Assembly (NCBI GenBank): GCA_903865745.1
Contig: CAIPKV010000084.1
Span: forward strand, 48,078 to 112,077
From: an uncultured Verrucomicrobia subdivision 3 bacterium
GTDB lineage: Bacteria > Verrucomicrobiota > Verrucomicrobiia > Limisphaerales > UBA11358
Direction of reading: 5' to 3'
Length of the DNA: 64,000 nucleotides
A program made the position numbers and the translations under genes. Below the pieces are notes generated by a model, which was not told where the DNA came from, ran no database searches, and saw nothing but the letters and a program-made list of their open reading frames with translations. Positions 18,055 to 26,830 of the stretch are shown here, in pieces (within the stretch, counting starts at the first letter, position 1; every line of letters begins with the position of its first letter).

Positions 18055-18435
18055 GTGTTTGTTCGCTGTGGAAAATGGCTAGTGGTGTTCGCGCTGGTTC
18101 TCACAACCGGCGCGCATTGGGCGGCGCTGCAAACGGTGGCGTGGACGACGATGCTGGCCAGCAATCTTAGCTCCCATTCCGTGACGGAAGCCGTCTCGCA
18201 AACCTTCGATGGCCAACATCTGTGTCCGTTGTGCCGGGCCATCGCAGCGGCCAAAAAGTCCGAGAAAAAATCCGAAGCCCTCGCGCCGACCCTCAAGTTG
18301 GAATATCCGCCCGCTGCGCCGATGATTTTTCTGACTCCGCCCGCGCAGTTTGAAGTGTTATCGGCGGCCGATTGCTTTGCCGAAGTCCTCTCCCAAAAGC
18401 CGCCGGTGCCCCCGCCGCGCGCCTTCTCTGCCTGA
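18055..18435 (+). CDS. DUF2946-like small membrane/periplasmic protein
   Basis: 126 aa with a hydrophobic N-terminal signal or anchor (residues 8-30) and a CPLCRAI motif near residue 60. That Cys pair is typical of small proteins found next to copper-handling genes. The start is inferred as GTG; no good upstream ATG is in frame. It opens a cluster with a Cys-rich outer-membrane protein and two SCO proteins, so a role in copper handling or cytochrome oxidase assembly is inferred. Confidence 0.6.
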   Translation: MFVRCGKWLVVFALVLTTGAHWAALQTVAWTTMLASNLSSHSVTEAVSQTFDGQHLCPLCRAIAAAKKSEKKSEALAPTLKLEYPPAAPMIFLTPPAQFEVLSAADCFAEVLSQKPPVPPPRAFSA

Positions 18436-18540
18436 TTCATCGCCGGGTTTCCTGCCAACGTCGTGAGACGTCGGCAAAATTTATTCCTTTAACTTTAACC
18501 TGAGGGCGCCTTGGCGTTCTCGCAATCTTTAACTTTGAAA

Positions 18541-19482
18541 ATGAAAAATAAAAAATTGAATTCGCAGATGATAAAAATCGGTAGTGGTTTGTTGATGGGC
18601 GTCCTGGCTCCGGGTGCGGCCTTTGGCTGCGCGTGCGGTTGCGGGATTTTTGAGGTGGGCACTAGCTCGATGTTTCCTTCGGATGAAGGCGGCATGGCTT
18701 ATGTCAATTATGCCTTCCAGGATCAAAATCAAAATTGGAGCAATAATTCATCGGCGCCAGCCGCCAATAATCCGGACAAGCAAATCGAGACGGATTTCAT
18801 TACGCCCGGCTTGCAATATATGTTCAATCGCAGTTGGGGTATGCAAGTGGAACTCCCGTTTGCCTATCGGTATTTCAAAACCGAGGTCGCTCCGAATAAG
18901 GTGTCTTCCACCAGTTGGGGTAGTTTGGGCGATATGCGGCTGGAGGGGATTTACACCGGCTTTTCGGACGATATGTCCACCGGCGTTAACTTCGGCGTCA
19001 AGTTACCGACCGGCAATGATAATTACGATCCATCAATGGTCGATCGTGATAGCCAGATTGGCACCGGCAGCACGGACATCCTGCTCGGTGGGTTTCATCG
19101 CGGCACTCTGTCCGAGAGCTGGCGACTGGACTGGTTTTCCCAAGCACAACTGGACATTCCTACCCTGACGCAGGCGCAATATCGCCCGGGCTTCGAACTG
19201 GATGCTGCTGCCGGGGTAAATTACCGGGGTTGGGCGCTCGGCCGCGCCAATATTTCGCCGATCGCGCAGGTCTTGGTTTCCGAACGGACTAAAGATTACG
19301 GTGCCGCCGCCAATTCACCCAACTCCGGCTACACCCGCGTGCTGCTCTCGCCGGGCATCGAAATCCATCTGCATCCGGTAAAAATCTACGCGGATGCGGA
19401 AGTGCCAGTGTTTCAAAACGTCAATGGGAATCAGCTCGTCTCTCCGGCATTGTTCAAGTTGGGCATGAGCTATATGTTTTGA
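18541..19482 (+). CDS. Outer-membrane beta-barrel-like protein with Cys-rich N-terminus (copper cluster)
   Basis: About 313 aa. A signal peptide ends near AFG, and the mature protein begins CACGCGIFEVGTSSM, a Cys-rich motif able to bind metal. The rest alternates hydrophobic and aromatic residues like an outer-membrane barrel and ends ALFKLGMSYMF with a terminal Phe. ATG 18541 is preferred to the in-frame TTG 18511. It is followed after 2 bp by a SCO gene, so export or sensing of copper is inferred, not shown. Confidence 0.65.
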   Translation: MKNKKLNSQMIKIGSGLLMGVLAPGAAFGCACGCGIFEVGTSSMFPSDEGGMAYVNYAFQDQNQNWSNNSSAPAANNPDKQIETDFITPGLQYMFNRSWGMQVELPFAYRYFKTEVAPNKVSSTSWGSLGDMRLEGIYTGFSDDMSTGVNFGVKLPTGNDNYDPSMVDRDSQIGTGSTDILLGGFHRGTLSESWRLDWFSQAQLDIPTLTQAQYRPGFELDAAAGVNYRGWALGRANISPIAQVLVSERTKDYGAAANSPNSGYTRVLLSPGIEIHLHPVKIYADAEVPVFQNVNGNQLVSPALFKLGMSYMF

Positions 19483-19484
19483 AC

Positions 19485-20150
19485 ATGCCGTCGGAACCAG
19501 ATAGCCAAAACAGCTCGGGCCAGCGCAAAGACGAAAAGCTTTTTCTCGTCATCGTCGTTGCGCTGGCCATCGTTGCGGGCGTCGGCAGTTGGTTTGCTGC
19601 CGCTGCGTTTGCGCGGCACGACCAGTTACACGGCATTCTGCCCGACCGGGAACGGACGTTGGACAATTTTTCTTTGACGGATGAAAATGGGCGGACCGTG
19701 ACGCGCGCAGATTTAAAAGGAAAAATTCTCGTAGTCAGTTTTGTGTTCACCGGCTGCGCGTTGACCTGTCCTGAAGTCACCAGGCGCATGGCCGAAATCC
19801 AACAACTCACTGCGACCAGCGGCGATGTGAAGCTTGTTTCGTTAACCGTGGATCCGCGTTCGGACACACCGTCGGTGCTGGCCAAATGGGGCGAACGTTT
19901 CGGCGCGAACACAAACCGCTGGTATTTTCTCACCGGTAACAAAACAGTTTTACTTGGGCTAATAGCCGACAGCTTTCTGGCGCAGGCTAACAGCGACCCT
20001 TTCAACTCCATGACCGGTAATTTCACCGGCACGGAACGCATCGCCGTCGTGGATAAAAATGGTAAGACGCAAATCTATTTCGATGGCTTGCGCGCTGAAA
20101 CGCCCGCTGCCGTCGTGAAGGAAATTGAGAAAATGAGGACCGCGCTATGA
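19485..20150 (+). CDS. SCO1/SenC-family protein lacking the conserved His
   Basis: A 221-aa membrane-anchored thioredoxin-like protein (one transmembrane helix about 15-37). SCO proteins deliver copper to the CuA site of cytochrome c oxidase or act as thiol reductants. The copper-binding CxxxC motif is present (TGCALTCPEV), as is TVDPRSDTP. The His normally found before the last strand (typically ..H-S..) is absent: the region reads MTGNFTGTERIAVV. This suggests redox rather than copper-ligand function. Its TGA overlaps the next ATG. Confidence 0.85.
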   Translation: MPSEPDSQNSSGQRKDEKLFLVIVVALAIVAGVGSWFAAAAFARHDQLHGILPDRERTLDNFSLTDENGRTVTRADLKGKILVVSFVFTGCALTCPEVTRRMAEIQQLTATSGDVKLVSLTVDPRSDTPSVLAKWGERFGANTNRWYFLTGNKTVLLGLIADSFLAQANSDPFNSMTGNFTGTERIAVVDKNGKTQIYFDGLRAETPAAVVKEIEKMRTAL

Positions 20151-21031
20151 AGTGGGTGCGGCCAATAATTTTTCTGGGCGGACTGTTGTTGGCCATCGGT
20201 TGCAAACGTGAATCGACGGTACCGCTTGGCTCGGCGGCGACGAACCAAACCTATTCCGTACGCGGGGTCGTGCAGGCGATTCCGCCCGACCATCAGCATG
20301 CAACCATCAAGCATGAGGCCATCCCTGGCTACATGGCTGCGATGACCATGGATTTTTCCGTAAAGGACACAAACGCGCTCGCCCATATTGTCCCCGGCGA
20401 TGAAATCACCTTCACATTGGTTGTTTCGGCAGATGACGACTGGATTGAAAACATCCAGCGTACTGGCAAAACCGTCGCCATCGTGTCTGCCGGTTGGAGT
20501 GTTGTAGCACCGGAACTAGAAGTTGGCGATTTGCTCCCCGATGCGGAATTCACCAGTGAAACTGGGCAAGTGATTCATTTCGCTGACTACCGCGGACGCG
20601 CGGTGGCGTTCACGTTTTTCTTCACAAGTTGCCCGCTGCCGGAATACTGCCCGCGCATGAACCGGAATTTTTCCGAGGTGCAAAAAATTCTGTTGGCAGA
20701 CACCAATGCACCAACGAACTGGCAGTTACTGTCTATTTCGTTCGATTCCGCCATTGATTCACCTAAGGTGTTGCAAAGTTACGCCAGTGTTTATCGCGGT
20801 ACGAATGCCGAACGCTGGCTGTTCGCCGTCGCCTCCACGAACACGCTCCGCGCGGTGGCGCCTGAGCTGGATTTCCGTTTTTGGCGCGACAATGGCGCGC
20901 TGTCTCACAACCTGCGCACAGTGGTGGTGGATAGAACGGGAAAAATCTTCAAGCAATTCGACGGCAACGACTGGACGCCGGCGCAACTGGCTGACGCCAT
21001 CCGTGCGGCGGCAAAAACCAAGGCGCCGTGA
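20147..21031 (+). CDS. Lipoprotein with CusF-like copper-binding domain fused to SCO1/SenC domain
   Basis: A 294-aa protein. An N-terminal lipobox-like signal ends in AIGC. Residues about 38-105 form a CusF-like domain with the AAMTMDF Met-rich copper motif. The SCO domain is about 115-290, with Cys residues in SCPLPEYCPRM (spacing C-x5-C, not C-x3-C) and a conserved His in LSHNLRTVVVD. It thus has the ligand His that the preceding SCO lacks. It overlaps the preceding gene by 4 bp. The pair probably works in periplasmic copper relay. Confidence 0.88.
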   Translation: MKWVRPIIFLGGLLLAIGCKRESTVPLGSAATNQTYSVRGVVQAIPPDHQHATIKHEAIPGYMAAMTMDFSVKDTNALAHIVPGDEITFTLVVSADDDWIENIQRTGKTVAIVSAGWSVVAPELEVGDLLPDAEFTSETGQVIHFADYRGRAVAFTFFFTSCPLPEYCPRMNRNFSEVQKILLADTNAPTNWQLLSISFDSAIDSPKVLQSYASVYRGTNAERWLFAVASTNTLRAVAPELDFRFWRDNGALSHNLRTVVVDRTGKIFKQFDGNDWTPAQLADAIRAAAKTKAP

Positions 21032-21094
21032 ACGGTTTTTGGTTCCCGACACTTTTACATTTTCTGCGCGCCGAGAATTTCCTACCTTGGCCGC

Positions 21095-22171
21095 GTGCAT
21101 CGTGATTCTCTCAAGTCCGCCACGCGCATTGTGGTCAAACTCGGCACCGGCGTCCTCACCGACAGCCAGAAGCTGATTGATCCCCCGCAGCTTGAGCAGA
21201 TTGTTGCGCAGGTTGCCGCGCTGCGGCAGGCGGGCAAAGAAGTGGTTGTTGTCACCAGTGGCGCGGTTGGCGCAGGCATGGGTGCGCTCGGCTACACTTC
21301 GCGGCCGACCAATCTTCCGGAAAAACAGGCGTGTGCCGCTGTCGGTCAGACGCGGCTCATGGCGGTTTATGAAAAACTTTTTGCCGCGCACGGCCTCGTC
21401 GTCGCGCAGGTTTTGCTGACGCACGAAGATTTGGAGCATCATGAACGCCATCTCAACGCGCGCAATACGCTGGTCACGCTATTGGGTCGCGGGGTGGTTC
21501 CCATAATTAATGAAAACGACGCCGTGTCGTTCACGGAAATCAAGTTCGGCGACAATGACAAATTGTCTGCGCTGGTCGCCTCATTGTTACCGGCGGATTT
21601 ATTGGTAATTTTAACGACCGTGGACGGCGTCATCGAAAATTTTGGGAGAAAAAATGCTAGGACGCTTTCTCTCATTGAGAAGATTGATGCGGTGGTTCAA
21701 GACATGGCTGGCGGCACTACCAGTGAAACCGCCGTCGGCGGGATGAAGTCAAAAATTGATGCGGCGAAAATCGCCGTGCGTTCAGGCATACCGCTCGTCA
21801 TCGCTTCGGGTCACGATAAAAAAATCCTCGGCAAGATTTTGTCCGGTGCGGACGAAGGCACATTATTTGTTGCCAAGCCGAACCGGCTACAGGGCCGCAA
21901 GCGCTGGATTGCGTTTTTTCATCATCCCAAAGGCACGCTATTTGTGGATGACGGCGCAAAGCTGGCCCTGCGTGAAAAGGGCAAAAGTCTTTTACCGCCT
22001 GGTGTCGTGCGTTGCGAAGGCGAATTTGAAACGGACGATGTGGTGCGGATATGTGATTTGAATGGAACGGAATTTGCCCGTGGCCTCGCGCGATTCGGTT
22101 CCACCGCCGTGCGTGAGAATAAATTACCTAAGGAAGAATTGGTGCACCGAGATGATCTGGTGATTTTGTGA
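21095..22171 (+). CDS. proB: Glutamate 5-kinase
   Basis: First enzyme of proline synthesis: phosphorylates glutamate. 358 aa: an amino-acid-kinase domain (1-about 255; IVVKLGTGVLTD, SGAVGAGMGALG, NENDAVSF) and a C-terminal PUA domain (about 270-350). Start is GTG. Its stop overlaps the GTG start of mazG by 4 bp. proA is not in the window. Confidence 0.95.
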   Translation: MHRDSLKSATRIVVKLGTGVLTDSQKLIDPPQLEQIVAQVAALRQAGKEVVVVTSGAVGAGMGALGYTSRPTNLPEKQACAAVGQTRLMAVYEKLFAAHGLVVAQVLLTHEDLEHHERHLNARNTLVTLLGRGVVPIINENDAVSFTEIKFGDNDKLSALVASLLPADLLVILTTVDGVIENFGRKNARTLSLIEKIDAVVQDMAGGTTSETAVGGMKSKIDAAKIAVRSGIPLVIASGHDKKILGKILSGADEGTLFVAKPNRLQGRKRWIAFFHHPKGTLFVDDGAKLALREKGKSLLPPGVVRCEGEFETDDVVRICDLNGTEFARGLARFGSTAVRENKLPKEELVHRDDLVIL

Positions 22172-22839
22172 AAAGGCAACCGGCTATCGAGGATTTACTT
22201 AAGGTCATGGCGAGGTTGCGTTCGCCCACCGGCTGTCCATGGGATCGCGAACAGTCGCATCTGACGCTACGGCGCCATGCAATCGAGGAGGTCTATGAGT
22301 TGATCGACGCCATCGAGGCGCGCGACGACGTTGAGATGGCCGAGGAGTTGGGGGATTTACTCTTGCAGGTGGTTTTTCACTGCCAGCTTGCGCGTGAACG
22401 CGGAGCATTTGATTTTGAAAGTGTAACCCGGCATCTGGTGGAAAAATTAATCCGCCGTCATCCGCATGTTTTTGGTAAGACTAAAGTCAAAAATGTGGAC
22501 GAGGTCTGGGCGAATTGGGAAAAAATCAAGAAGACTGAGAAGCACGGTACCAAACATGCGCGGCATTCCGCACTGGACGGCGTACCCAAACATCTGCCAG
22601 CTCTGCTGCGTGCGGAAAAGCTTTTGAAAAAAGCCCGCAAGGCGAAGCTGGTTGCGAATGGCGATAAAACCTACCGTACAATTTCCAAGCCGGCGCTGGC
22701 CAAAGAATTGTTTAAACTGGCGGCGTTCGCCCAGACGCGCGGCTGGAGTGCGGAGGAATTATTAACCAGCGAAATAAAAAAACAGGAGCGGCAGTTACGC
22801 AGGAAAGAACAAGCCGGTTTGCCAAAAATCAGGCATTGA
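22168..22839 (+). CDS. mazG: Nucleoside triphosphate pyrophosphohydrolase MazG
   Basis: Hydrolyses NTPs/dNTPs to NMP and PPi, cleaning the nucleotide pool. 223 aa: LRSPTGCPWDREQSHLTL at the start and the EEVYELIDAIE...EELGDLLLQVVFH metal-binding EExxE/ExxxD motifs. A shorter second helical MazG half is also present. GTG start, overlapping proB. It ends at the rplU promoter. Confidence 0.95.
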   Translation: MKRQPAIEDLLKVMARLRSPTGCPWDREQSHLTLRRHAIEEVYELIDAIEARDDVEMAEELGDLLLQVVFHCQLARERGAFDFESVTRHLVEKLIRRHPHVFGKTKVKNVDEVWANWEKIKKTEKHGTKHARHSALDGVPKHLPALLRAEKLLKKARKAKLVANGDKTYRTISKPALAKELFKLAAFAQTRGWSAEELLTSEIKKQERQLRRKEQAGLPKIRH

Positions 22840-22863
22840 CAGCTCCGGGAAATCTGGTTTAAT
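22836..22863 (+). promoter_or_regulatory. rplU-rpmA promoter
   Basis: TTGACA (22836-22841), 16-bp spacer, TTTAAT (22858-22863). It overlaps the mazG stop codon and lies just before rplU. The -10 is the same as that of the riboswitch promoter at 8767. Confidence 0.75.
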
Positions 22864-22882
22864 TCCCGACCCTTTGCGGGAA
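22863..22882 (+). promoter_or_regulatory. Short leader hairpin before rplU (possible L21 autoregulatory site)
   Basis: TTCCCG/CGGGAA form a 6-bp stem with an 8-nt loop, ending 5 nt before the rplU ATG and occupying the place of the ribosome-binding site. L21 leaders are known in other phyla; function here is inferred from position only. Confidence 0.4.
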
Positions 22883-22887
22883 AATTT

Positions 22888-23199
22888 ATGTACGCCGTTT
22901 TAGAAACAGGTAGCAAACAGTATCGCGTCGCCGCTGGCGACCAGCTTGAAATTGAACGCCTTGAAGTCGAGGCGGGTAAACCCGTCACGTTTGACCGCGT
23001 GCTGCTCGTCAACAACGAGGGCAAAGTTTCGGTCGGCGCGCCCACCGTTACCGGCGCCACCGTCGTGGCGGATGTGGTCGCCCACAAGCGCGGCGAACAC
23101 AAGCTGACGTTCAAGATGAAACGCCGCAAAGGCTATCACAAGACCATCGGTCATCGTCAGGAACTGACGGTTGTAAAAATCACCGCCATTAACGCTTAA
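22888..23199 (+). CDS. rplU: 50S ribosomal protein L21
   Basis: 103 aa, normal length. MYAVLETGSKQYRV at the start and FKMKRRKGYHKTIGHRQELT at the end are family signatures. It binds 23S rRNA in the large subunit. It is the first gene of the rplU-rpmA pair with its own promoter and a short structured leader. Confidence 0.98.
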   Translation: MYAVLETGSKQYRVAAGDQLEIERLEVEAGKPVTFDRVLLVNNEGKVSVGAPTVTGATVVADVVAHKRGEHKLTFKMKRRKGYHKTIGHRQELTVVKITAINA

Positions 23200-23218
23200 T
23201 CATTAACTTCTCAATTTT

Positions 23219-23479
23219 ATGGCACATAAAAAAGGTCAAGGTAGTGTAAAGAACGGACGCGACAGCGTCAGCAAACGCCTTGGTGTGAAAGAATTTGGTG
23301 GCCAGTTCGTTACCGCTGGTAGCATTCTGGTACGCCAGCGCGGCAGCAAGTTTGTTGCTGGCAAGAATGTCGGCACTGGCCGTGATTGGACGCTCTTTGC
23401 GCTTACTGATGGTAAGGTGCTGTTCGACAAGGAAAGCCGCCGCATCAACATTGTCACCGAAACTGCGGCAAAGAATTAA
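23219..23479 (+). CDS. rpmA: 50S ribosomal protein L27
   Basis: 86 aa. [16 protein letters not shown] start; the N-terminal tail reaches the peptidyl-transferase centre. No Firmicute-type cleavable N-terminal extension is present. It lies 19 bp after rplU and is followed by a strong terminator, then obgE, the usual L21-L27-Obg order. Confidence 0.98.
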   Translation: MAHKKGQGSVKNGRDSVSKRLGVKEFGGQFVTAGSILVRQRGSKFVAGKNVGTGRDWTLFALTDGKVLFDKESRRINIVTETAAKN

Positions 23480-23497
23480 GACGAACCATTATTTTCA

Positions 23498-23526
23498 GGC
23501 GAGGCCAAGCGCCTCGCCTTTTTTAT
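23498..23526 (+). terminator. Intrinsic terminator after rpmA
   Basis: Perfect 7-bp stem GGCGAGG/CCTCGCC (23498-23504 and 23512-23518), followed by seven T in TTTTTTTATT. Confidence 0.93.
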
Positions 23527-23599
23527 TGTCGTCGAACGGTTGAATCGTGAATAGTAAAGCCAATCTGGCGATAAAAAAACATTACAACCTACCGATTTC

Positions 23600-24796
23600 A
23601 TGTTCATTGACGAAATAAAAATCTACGCGCAGGCCGGCCATGGGGGCAAAGGCTGTGTCGCATTTCATCGTGAGGCTTACATCACCAAGGGCGGACCGAG
23701 TGGTGGCAACGGTGGGCGCGGCGGTAGTGTCATTTTGCAGGCTGACCACGATCTGAACAATCTCATTCAGCAGTATTATGTCCCGCGACTCATTGCTCAG
23801 GTCGGTGAAGCTGGCATGGGCAAAGGTATGGATGGTCACGCGGGAAAAGATCTCATCGTGAAGGTTCCGTGCGGCACGCTGGTCTGGCAACTATCGGATA
23901 CCACGCCGCCAATTGAAAAAAAAATGCGCCGTGATGACGACGAAGACGAGGATGAGGCTGAACGCGAAAACATGATGCTCGGCACGAGCACGGGTAAACG
24001 ACCACTTTTCCGCACTTCGCAGGGAAAATCTGCTTTGGAAATTGATTTGAGCAAGGAAGCCGAGCCAGCCGAAACACCGGATGGAATAGAGAACAAAGGC
24101 ACACTCGTTGCCGACCTAACTACCCACGGCCAGCAATTTGTTTTGTGCAAGGGTGGGCGCGGCGGGTTAGGCAATCGCAATTTTGCCACAGCACGCCACC
24201 AAACGCCGCGTTTTGCCCAACCGGGCGAACCGGGCACCGAAGGCGAATTTCTATTGGAGCTTCGCATCATGGCGGAGATTGGCTTGGTTGGTTATCCCAA
24301 TGCTGGCAAGTCCACCTTGCTCACGGCGATTTCCCGCGCGCGTCCTAAGATTGCGGCGTATCCATTCACGACGCTTACACCGCAGGTTGGCATCTTGGAA
24401 TACGCCGACTGGAAGCGGCTCACCGTTTGCGATGTGCCGGGTCTTATCGAAGGCGCGCACAACAATGTCGGTCTAGGCCACGAATTTCTGCGCCACATCG
24501 AGCGTTGCAAGATTCTCGTCCTACTGCTTGATATAGCTGGCACGGACGGTCGCAAGCCCTGGGACGATTACAAGCAACTGCTTAAAGAGCTGGAGCTTTA
24601 CGACCCGGCACTACTAGAAAAAGATCGTCTGGTAGTTGCCAACAAAATGGACGAAGCCGTCGCTGAAGAAAATCTCAAGCAGTTCAAAAAGAAAATCAAA
24701 AAGGTTTCGCTGCTGCCGATTTCTGCCGCGTTTGATCAAGGTCTGGAGAAATTTAAGCAGACCATTCGTGAGGCCGTTGAGGCGGCGGCAGCTTAG
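23600..24796 (+). CDS. obgE: GTPase Obg (ribosome assembly / stress GTPase)
   Basis: 398 aa. The glycine-rich Obg domain spans 1-about 220, with a charged Asp/Glu-rich insertion near 112-125 (RDDDEDEDEAE). The GTPase domain (about 225-398) has the P-loop GYPNAGKSTLL, DVPGLIEGAH (G3), NKMD (G4) and SAA (G5). There is no long C-terminal OCT domain. The stop codon overlaps the convergent rsmD stop by 4 bp. Confidence 0.96.
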   Translation: MFIDEIKIYAQAGHGGKGCVAFHREAYITKGGPSGGNGGRGGSVILQADHDLNNLIQQYYVPRLIAQVGEAGMGKGMDGHAGKDLIVKVPCGTLVWQLSDTTPPIEKKMRRDDDEDEDEAERENMMLGTSTGKRPLFRTSQGKSALEIDLSKEAEPAETPDGIENKGTLVADLTTHGQQFVLCKGGRGGLGNRNFATARHQTPRFAQPGEPGTEGEFLLELRIMAEIGLVGYPNAGKSTLLTAISRARPKIAAYPFTTLTPQVGILEYADWKRLTVCDVPGLIEGAHNNVGLGHEFLRHIERCKILVLLLDIAGTDGRKPWDDYKQLLKELELYDPALLEKDRLVVANKMDEAVAEENLKQFKKKIKKVSLLPISAAFDQGLEKFKQTIREAVEAAAA

Positions 24797-25365
24797 GCTA
24801 GCTCAAGGAATCGCATCACGGTATCGCCGTGCTTTAGCATTTTAACTTCCGTCCACGGCGCGACCAATTCCAAGGTGTCACGCTTCGTTTGACCGAGCAC
24901 CAATCTCCCACCTAGCGCGAGCAGCTTCGGTAGATTCTTGTCATCGAGCAACTGCTGGGCGAATGACGTTGAGCGGCGGTTAACATTTTTCTCACCATAG
25001 GGCGGGTCGGCGAGGATCAAATCAAACTGCTTGCCGCTTTCCGCCAGTTGGTTCATCGCAGGAAAAACATCCTGCGTCCGCGTCTCCAGAATTCCACCGT
25101 AACCCGCCGCAATCGCGTTGCTGCGGATAAATTCCGCGTGGCGATGCGACTTCTCGATGCATAGCACTGCCGCTGCGCCGCGACTCAAACATTCCAGGCT
25201 CAAAGCGCCACTGCCGGCGAACAATTCCAAGACGCGCGCGTCAACCACCCGCGCGCCCAGCGAGTTGAAGACCGCCTGCTTGACGAGGTCGGGTGTCGGG
25301 CGGACATCTAGTCCTTTCGGGACCTTCAAAATTCGCCGCGCTGCGTTGCCGCCGGTGATGCGCAC
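24793..25365 (-). CDS. rsmD: 16S rRNA (guanine(966)-N(2))-methyltransferase RsmD
   Basis: Methylates G966 of 16S rRNA in the 30S subunit. 190 aa: MRITGGNAARRIL at the start, VLELFAGSGALSLECLSRGA as SAM motif I, and the catalytic motif ILADPPYG. It starts 6 bp after the dienelactone-hydrolase-like gene stop on the same strand, so the two are probably co-transcribed. It ends overlapping obgE tail to tail. Confidence 0.95.
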   Translation of the reverse strand: MRITGGNAARRILKVPKGLDVRPTPDLVKQAVFNSLGARVVDARVLELFAGSGALSLECLSRGAAAVLCIEKSHRHAEFIRSNAIAAGYGGILETRTQDVFPAMNQLAESGKQFDLILADPPYGEKNVNRRSTSFAQQLLDDKNLPKLLALGGRLVLGQTKRDTLELVAPWTEVKMLKHGDTVMRFLELA

Positions 25366-25371
25366 GGGAAG

Positions 25372-26145
25372 TTATTGGAAAATCTCCGCAAAAAATGACT
25401 TCATGTCCTGCCACGAACGCTTGTCGGCGCGCTCGTTATATTTAGCGCCGGGCAAGCTGCCGTCGGCCATCGGCTGCGTGAAGCTATGCACGGCACCGCC
25501 GTATTTGATGAGGCGCCAGTCCACGTTTGCCGACCGCATTTCAGTTTCAAACGCCGCCAAGTCCGCCGGCTTTTCGAAGGGGTCATCGGCACCGTGGCAC
25601 ACGAGTACCTTGCATTTAATGTTCTTACCATCGGCGGGCGCCGGTGAATCCAGACCGCCGTGAAAACTCACAACCCCATTCAAATCCGCCCCGCTGCGCG
25701 CCAGCTCCAGGACCGTCGTGCCGCCAAAACAATAGCCGATGGCTGCCACCCGGCGCGTGTCCACCAGCTCATTTTGCTTCAATTCATCCAGCCCGGCGTT
25801 CACGCGCAGGCGTAGCAGCGCGCGGTTGGTCTTATATTTCGTGGCCTCCGCCCCCGCGTCTTTATAATTCTGCGGCCGGATACCTTTGCCATAAATATCC
25901 GCGCAGAACGCGACATAGCCGAGGTTGGCGAGCATCACCGCCCGGTTCTCTTCGTAATCCGTCAGCCCCATCCATTGATGCACGATCAGCACGCCCGGGC
26001 GTTTGCCAGAAAACGAATCATCGTAGGCGATATAACCTGCCAGCGTCGTGTCGCCTTGTTTGTATTCGACCGTCTTGGTCACCAGTTTGGCTTGAGCGGA
26101 AACCGCGCAGGCCGTGGCGACGAGTGCGAGTAATAATCTTTTCAT
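25372..26145 (-). CDS. Secreted dienelactone hydrolase-family protein
   Basis: 257-aa alpha/beta hydrolase with an N-terminal signal peptide (1-about 19, ending SAQA), so exported to the periplasm. The nucleophile elbow is GYCFGGTT with Cys as nucleophile, as in dienelactone hydrolases. The catalytic Asp lies in CHGADDPF and the His in AVHSFTQP. Substrate unknown. No catabolic partner is nearby; it precedes rsmD. Confidence 0.88.
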   Translation of the reverse strand: MKRLLLALVATACAVSAQAKLVTKTVEYKQGDTTLAGYIAYDDSFSGKRPGVLIVHQWMGLTDYEENRAVMLANLGYVAFCADIYGKGIRPQNYKDAGAEATKYKTNRALLRLRVNAGLDELKQNELVDTRRVAAIGYCFGGTTVLELARSGADLNGVVSFHGGLDSPAPADGKNIKCKVLVCHGADDPFEKPADLAAFETEMRSANVDWRLIKYGGAVHSFTQPMADGSLPGAKYNERADKRSWQDMKSFFAEIFQ

Positions 26146-26218
26146 GACTCCATTCTAACCATTTCTGTGCCGATTGCCAATGGCTTGACACCTTTCGCGC
26201 GCCAAGGATTCTATCCGC

Positions 26219-26722
26219 GTGCAAATGATCGAACCACCCGACGCGCACCACCTCAATGCCGCCCTTGGCTGGCTGGGACTGGGTTGCGCGAACGAGGCGC
26301 GGGCGGAATTGGAAAACATTTCCGCCGCAAATCAGCTTCATCCTGCCGTGCTCGAAGTCCGCTGGACACTCTGCGCCCATGAACAGCGCTGGGCCGACGC
26401 CCTGACCATTGCGGAACTGGAATTGAAGTCTGCGCCCGAAGATTCCGCCGGCTGGCTGCACCGCGCGTATGCGTTGCGCCGCGTGCGCGCGGGCGGTTTG
26501 ACACAGGCGTGGGACGCGCTCCTGCCGGCGGCCGCTAAATTTCCAACGGAGCCCGTCATCGCCTACAACCTTTCCTGCTACGCCTGCCAGCTCCAGCAAC
26601 TCGACCTCGCGCGGACCTGGCTGCACCGCGCCCTCAACGTCGGCAAGAAGGATGTCCTCAAAAAAATGGCGCTGGCGGACGACGATTTGCAACCGCTCTG
26701 GCCGGAAATTAAAACGTTATAG
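26219..26722 (+). CDS. TPR-like hypothetical protein
   Basis: 167 aa, all-helical and alanine-rich, with two or three TPR-like pairs: LGWLGLGCANEARAELENI, LRWTLCAHEQRWADALTIAE-type and AYNLSCYACQLQQLDLARTWL. No signal peptide. It is likely a small scaffold or interaction protein; no partner is evident. The start is GTG 26219 or ATG 26225. Confidence 0.6.
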   Translation: MQMIEPPDAHHLNAALGWLGLGCANEARAELENISAANQLHPAVLEVRWTLCAHEQRWADALTIAELELKSAPEDSAGWLHRAYALRRVRAGGLTQAWDALLPAAAKFPTEPVIAYNLSCYACQLQQLDLARTWLHRALNVGKKDVLKKMALADDDLQPLWPEIKTL

Positions 26723-26830
26723 CCGCCGCCGGCAAAGATTATGTGAGATGTGTGATATTCGATTAACGCGCATCAGCCTTAAGACTCGTAAATCGTAAAT
26801 CCAATATCGTAAATTGCCGGCTTGAGAACA

